This document shows, one piece after another, positions 5,526-5,959 of a stretch of DNA of 5,959 nucleotides. Origin of the DNA: JBFLVQ01 sp040758525 (lineage in GTDB: Bacteria > Acidobacteriota > Blastocatellia > Chloracidobacteriales > JADJPF01); NCBI GenBank assembly GCA_040758525.1, contig JBFLVQ010000598.1, positions 1 to 5,959 of the forward strand, in the 5' to 3' direction. Position 1 is the first letter of the stretch. The number at the start of each line of letters is the position of its first letter. A program made the translations under genes and the position numbers. The notes under the pieces are model-generated. The model searched no databases. It saw only the letters and a list, made by a program, of their open reading frames with translations, and was not told the DNA's origin.

Positions 5526-5959
5526 ATGAGTTTCTTTTTAAGATTAAAGCAACGTTATAGCAAATTATTGGTTGTTGGAATAGTATGTGCTCTAGCAGGT
5601 TTTGCCGCTGGTGTCTTTGCCGATGCTAAGAAGCAGATGGTAGTGATGCCATTTCAAGATGCCAAATTTGTACCTATTGATCCTAAACAACCCGACGGAC
5701 CTCAACTCGCGGTGTTGTGGGGTGATCCAACGAAGGAGCCTTCCGCTATGCTGCTTAAATTCAAGAAGAGTAGTGGCCGTCTTCACTTTCACACTTCAGA
5801 CTATCACCTTGTGCTGCTTCAAGGGATAATGAAACACACGGCAGAAGGAGAACAGGAAGCAGATGTGAAGCCACTAGGTCCAGGGAGTTACTGGTTTCAG
5901 CCCGGCAACCAAGCACATACTGATTCTTGTTTAAGTGATGAGTGTTTGATGTTTATAAA
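5526..5959 (+). CDS. Exported DUF4437-like cupin protein, 3'-truncated by the window
   Basis: The first 144 residues are present and the frame is open at the right edge. Residues 1-32 are a signal peptide: basic MSFFLRLKQRYSK, hydrophobic LLVVGIVCALAGFAAGV, and a probable cleavage after VFA, so the protein acts outside the cytoplasm. The mature part matches DUF4437-type cupins: DAKFVPIDPKQPDGPQLAVL (45-64), WGDP, SAMLLKFKK. Cupin motif 1 is at 84-100 (GRLHFHTSDYHLVLLQG), with His87, His89 and His94 as likely metal ligands; the usual Glu of this motif is replaced by His94. Motif 2 is at 118-131 (GPGSYWFQPGNQAH), with His131 as the fourth ligand. Cys135 and Cys140 (DSCLSDEC) could form a disulfide after export. 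The family is thought to be a metal-binding beta-barrel; the substrate is unknown. It follows the XRE regulator by 227 bases and has its own ribosome binding site. Confidence 0.9.
   Translation, partial: MSFFLRLKQRYSKLLVVGIVCALAGFAAGVFADAKKQMVVMPFQDAKFVPIDPKQPDGPQLAVLWGDPTKEPSAMLLKFKKSSGRLHFHTSDYHLVLLQGIMKHTAEGEQEADVKPLGPGSYWFQPGNQAHTDSCLSDECLMFI

Noticed and set aside
5592..5792. 66-codon open frame on the - strand
   Set aside because: It is antisense to the cupin gene, whose signal peptide and cupin motifs are clear on the + strand.
1..5959. tRNA, rRNA, CRISPR array, riboswitch
   Set aside because: No clover-leaf sequence, regularly spaced repeat or known riboswitch core was seen on either strand; this is by eye and not by a covariance search.

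Overview
The window holds five recognisable protein genes, all on the + strand, plus a decayed insertion sequence and a candidate integron attC site. From left to right: (1) the 3' part of a large ABC-transporter-type permease of the 'acidobacterial duplicated orphan permease' (ADOP) class, whose start lies left of the window; (2) a small four-helix membrane protein of unknown function; (3) a DUF4386-type multi-helix membrane protein; (4) about 650 bases without an intact gene, carrying an internally deleted IS1595/ISXO2-type element with its terminal inverted repeats still readable; (5) an XRE-type helix-turn-helix regulator with an uncharacterised C-terminal domain; (6) the 5' part of an exported DUF4437-like cupin, cut by the right edge.

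Organism: the ADOP permease architecture (N-terminal '(A)ALRQFGGVEQVKE' segment, then two MacB/FtsX units and no ATPase) is most typical of Acidobacteriota and is also found in Gemmatimonadota, Verrucomicrobiota and relatives. The moderate G+C would suit a Blastocatellia-like acidobacterium better than a high-G+C one. The transposon remnant and the small membrane-protein families also occur in Chloroflexota, so the phylum is an inference and not settled. Base composition is visibly uneven. Genes 1-3 look near 50% G+C, whereas roughly 3965-5525 is distinctly A+T-rich, which fits an accessory insertion.

The most interesting features are not the large ORFs. The last codons of gene 2, its stop and the following bases form a 70-bp structure with attC organisation: a GCTCAAC inverse core, paired CAGCCG/CGGCTG arms, extra-helical bases, and a GTT core. 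Gene 3 starts 42 bases after it with a strong ribosome binding site. Genes 2 and 3 may therefore be, or descend from, integron cassettes in an array without a visible integrase. The decayed IS keeps 18-bp perfect terminal inverted repeats around the N-terminal and C-terminal ends of the transposase reading frame with the middle deleted, so it is MITE-like. Between the regulator and the cupin lies a 19-bp perfect palindrome that could be an operator.

No operon linking all the genes is evident. Genes 2 to 5 each have their own Shine-Dalgarno sequence, the gaps are 55 to several hundred bases, and the products share no obvious pathway. No tRNA, rRNA, CRISPR array, riboswitch or convincing intrinsic terminator was seen.
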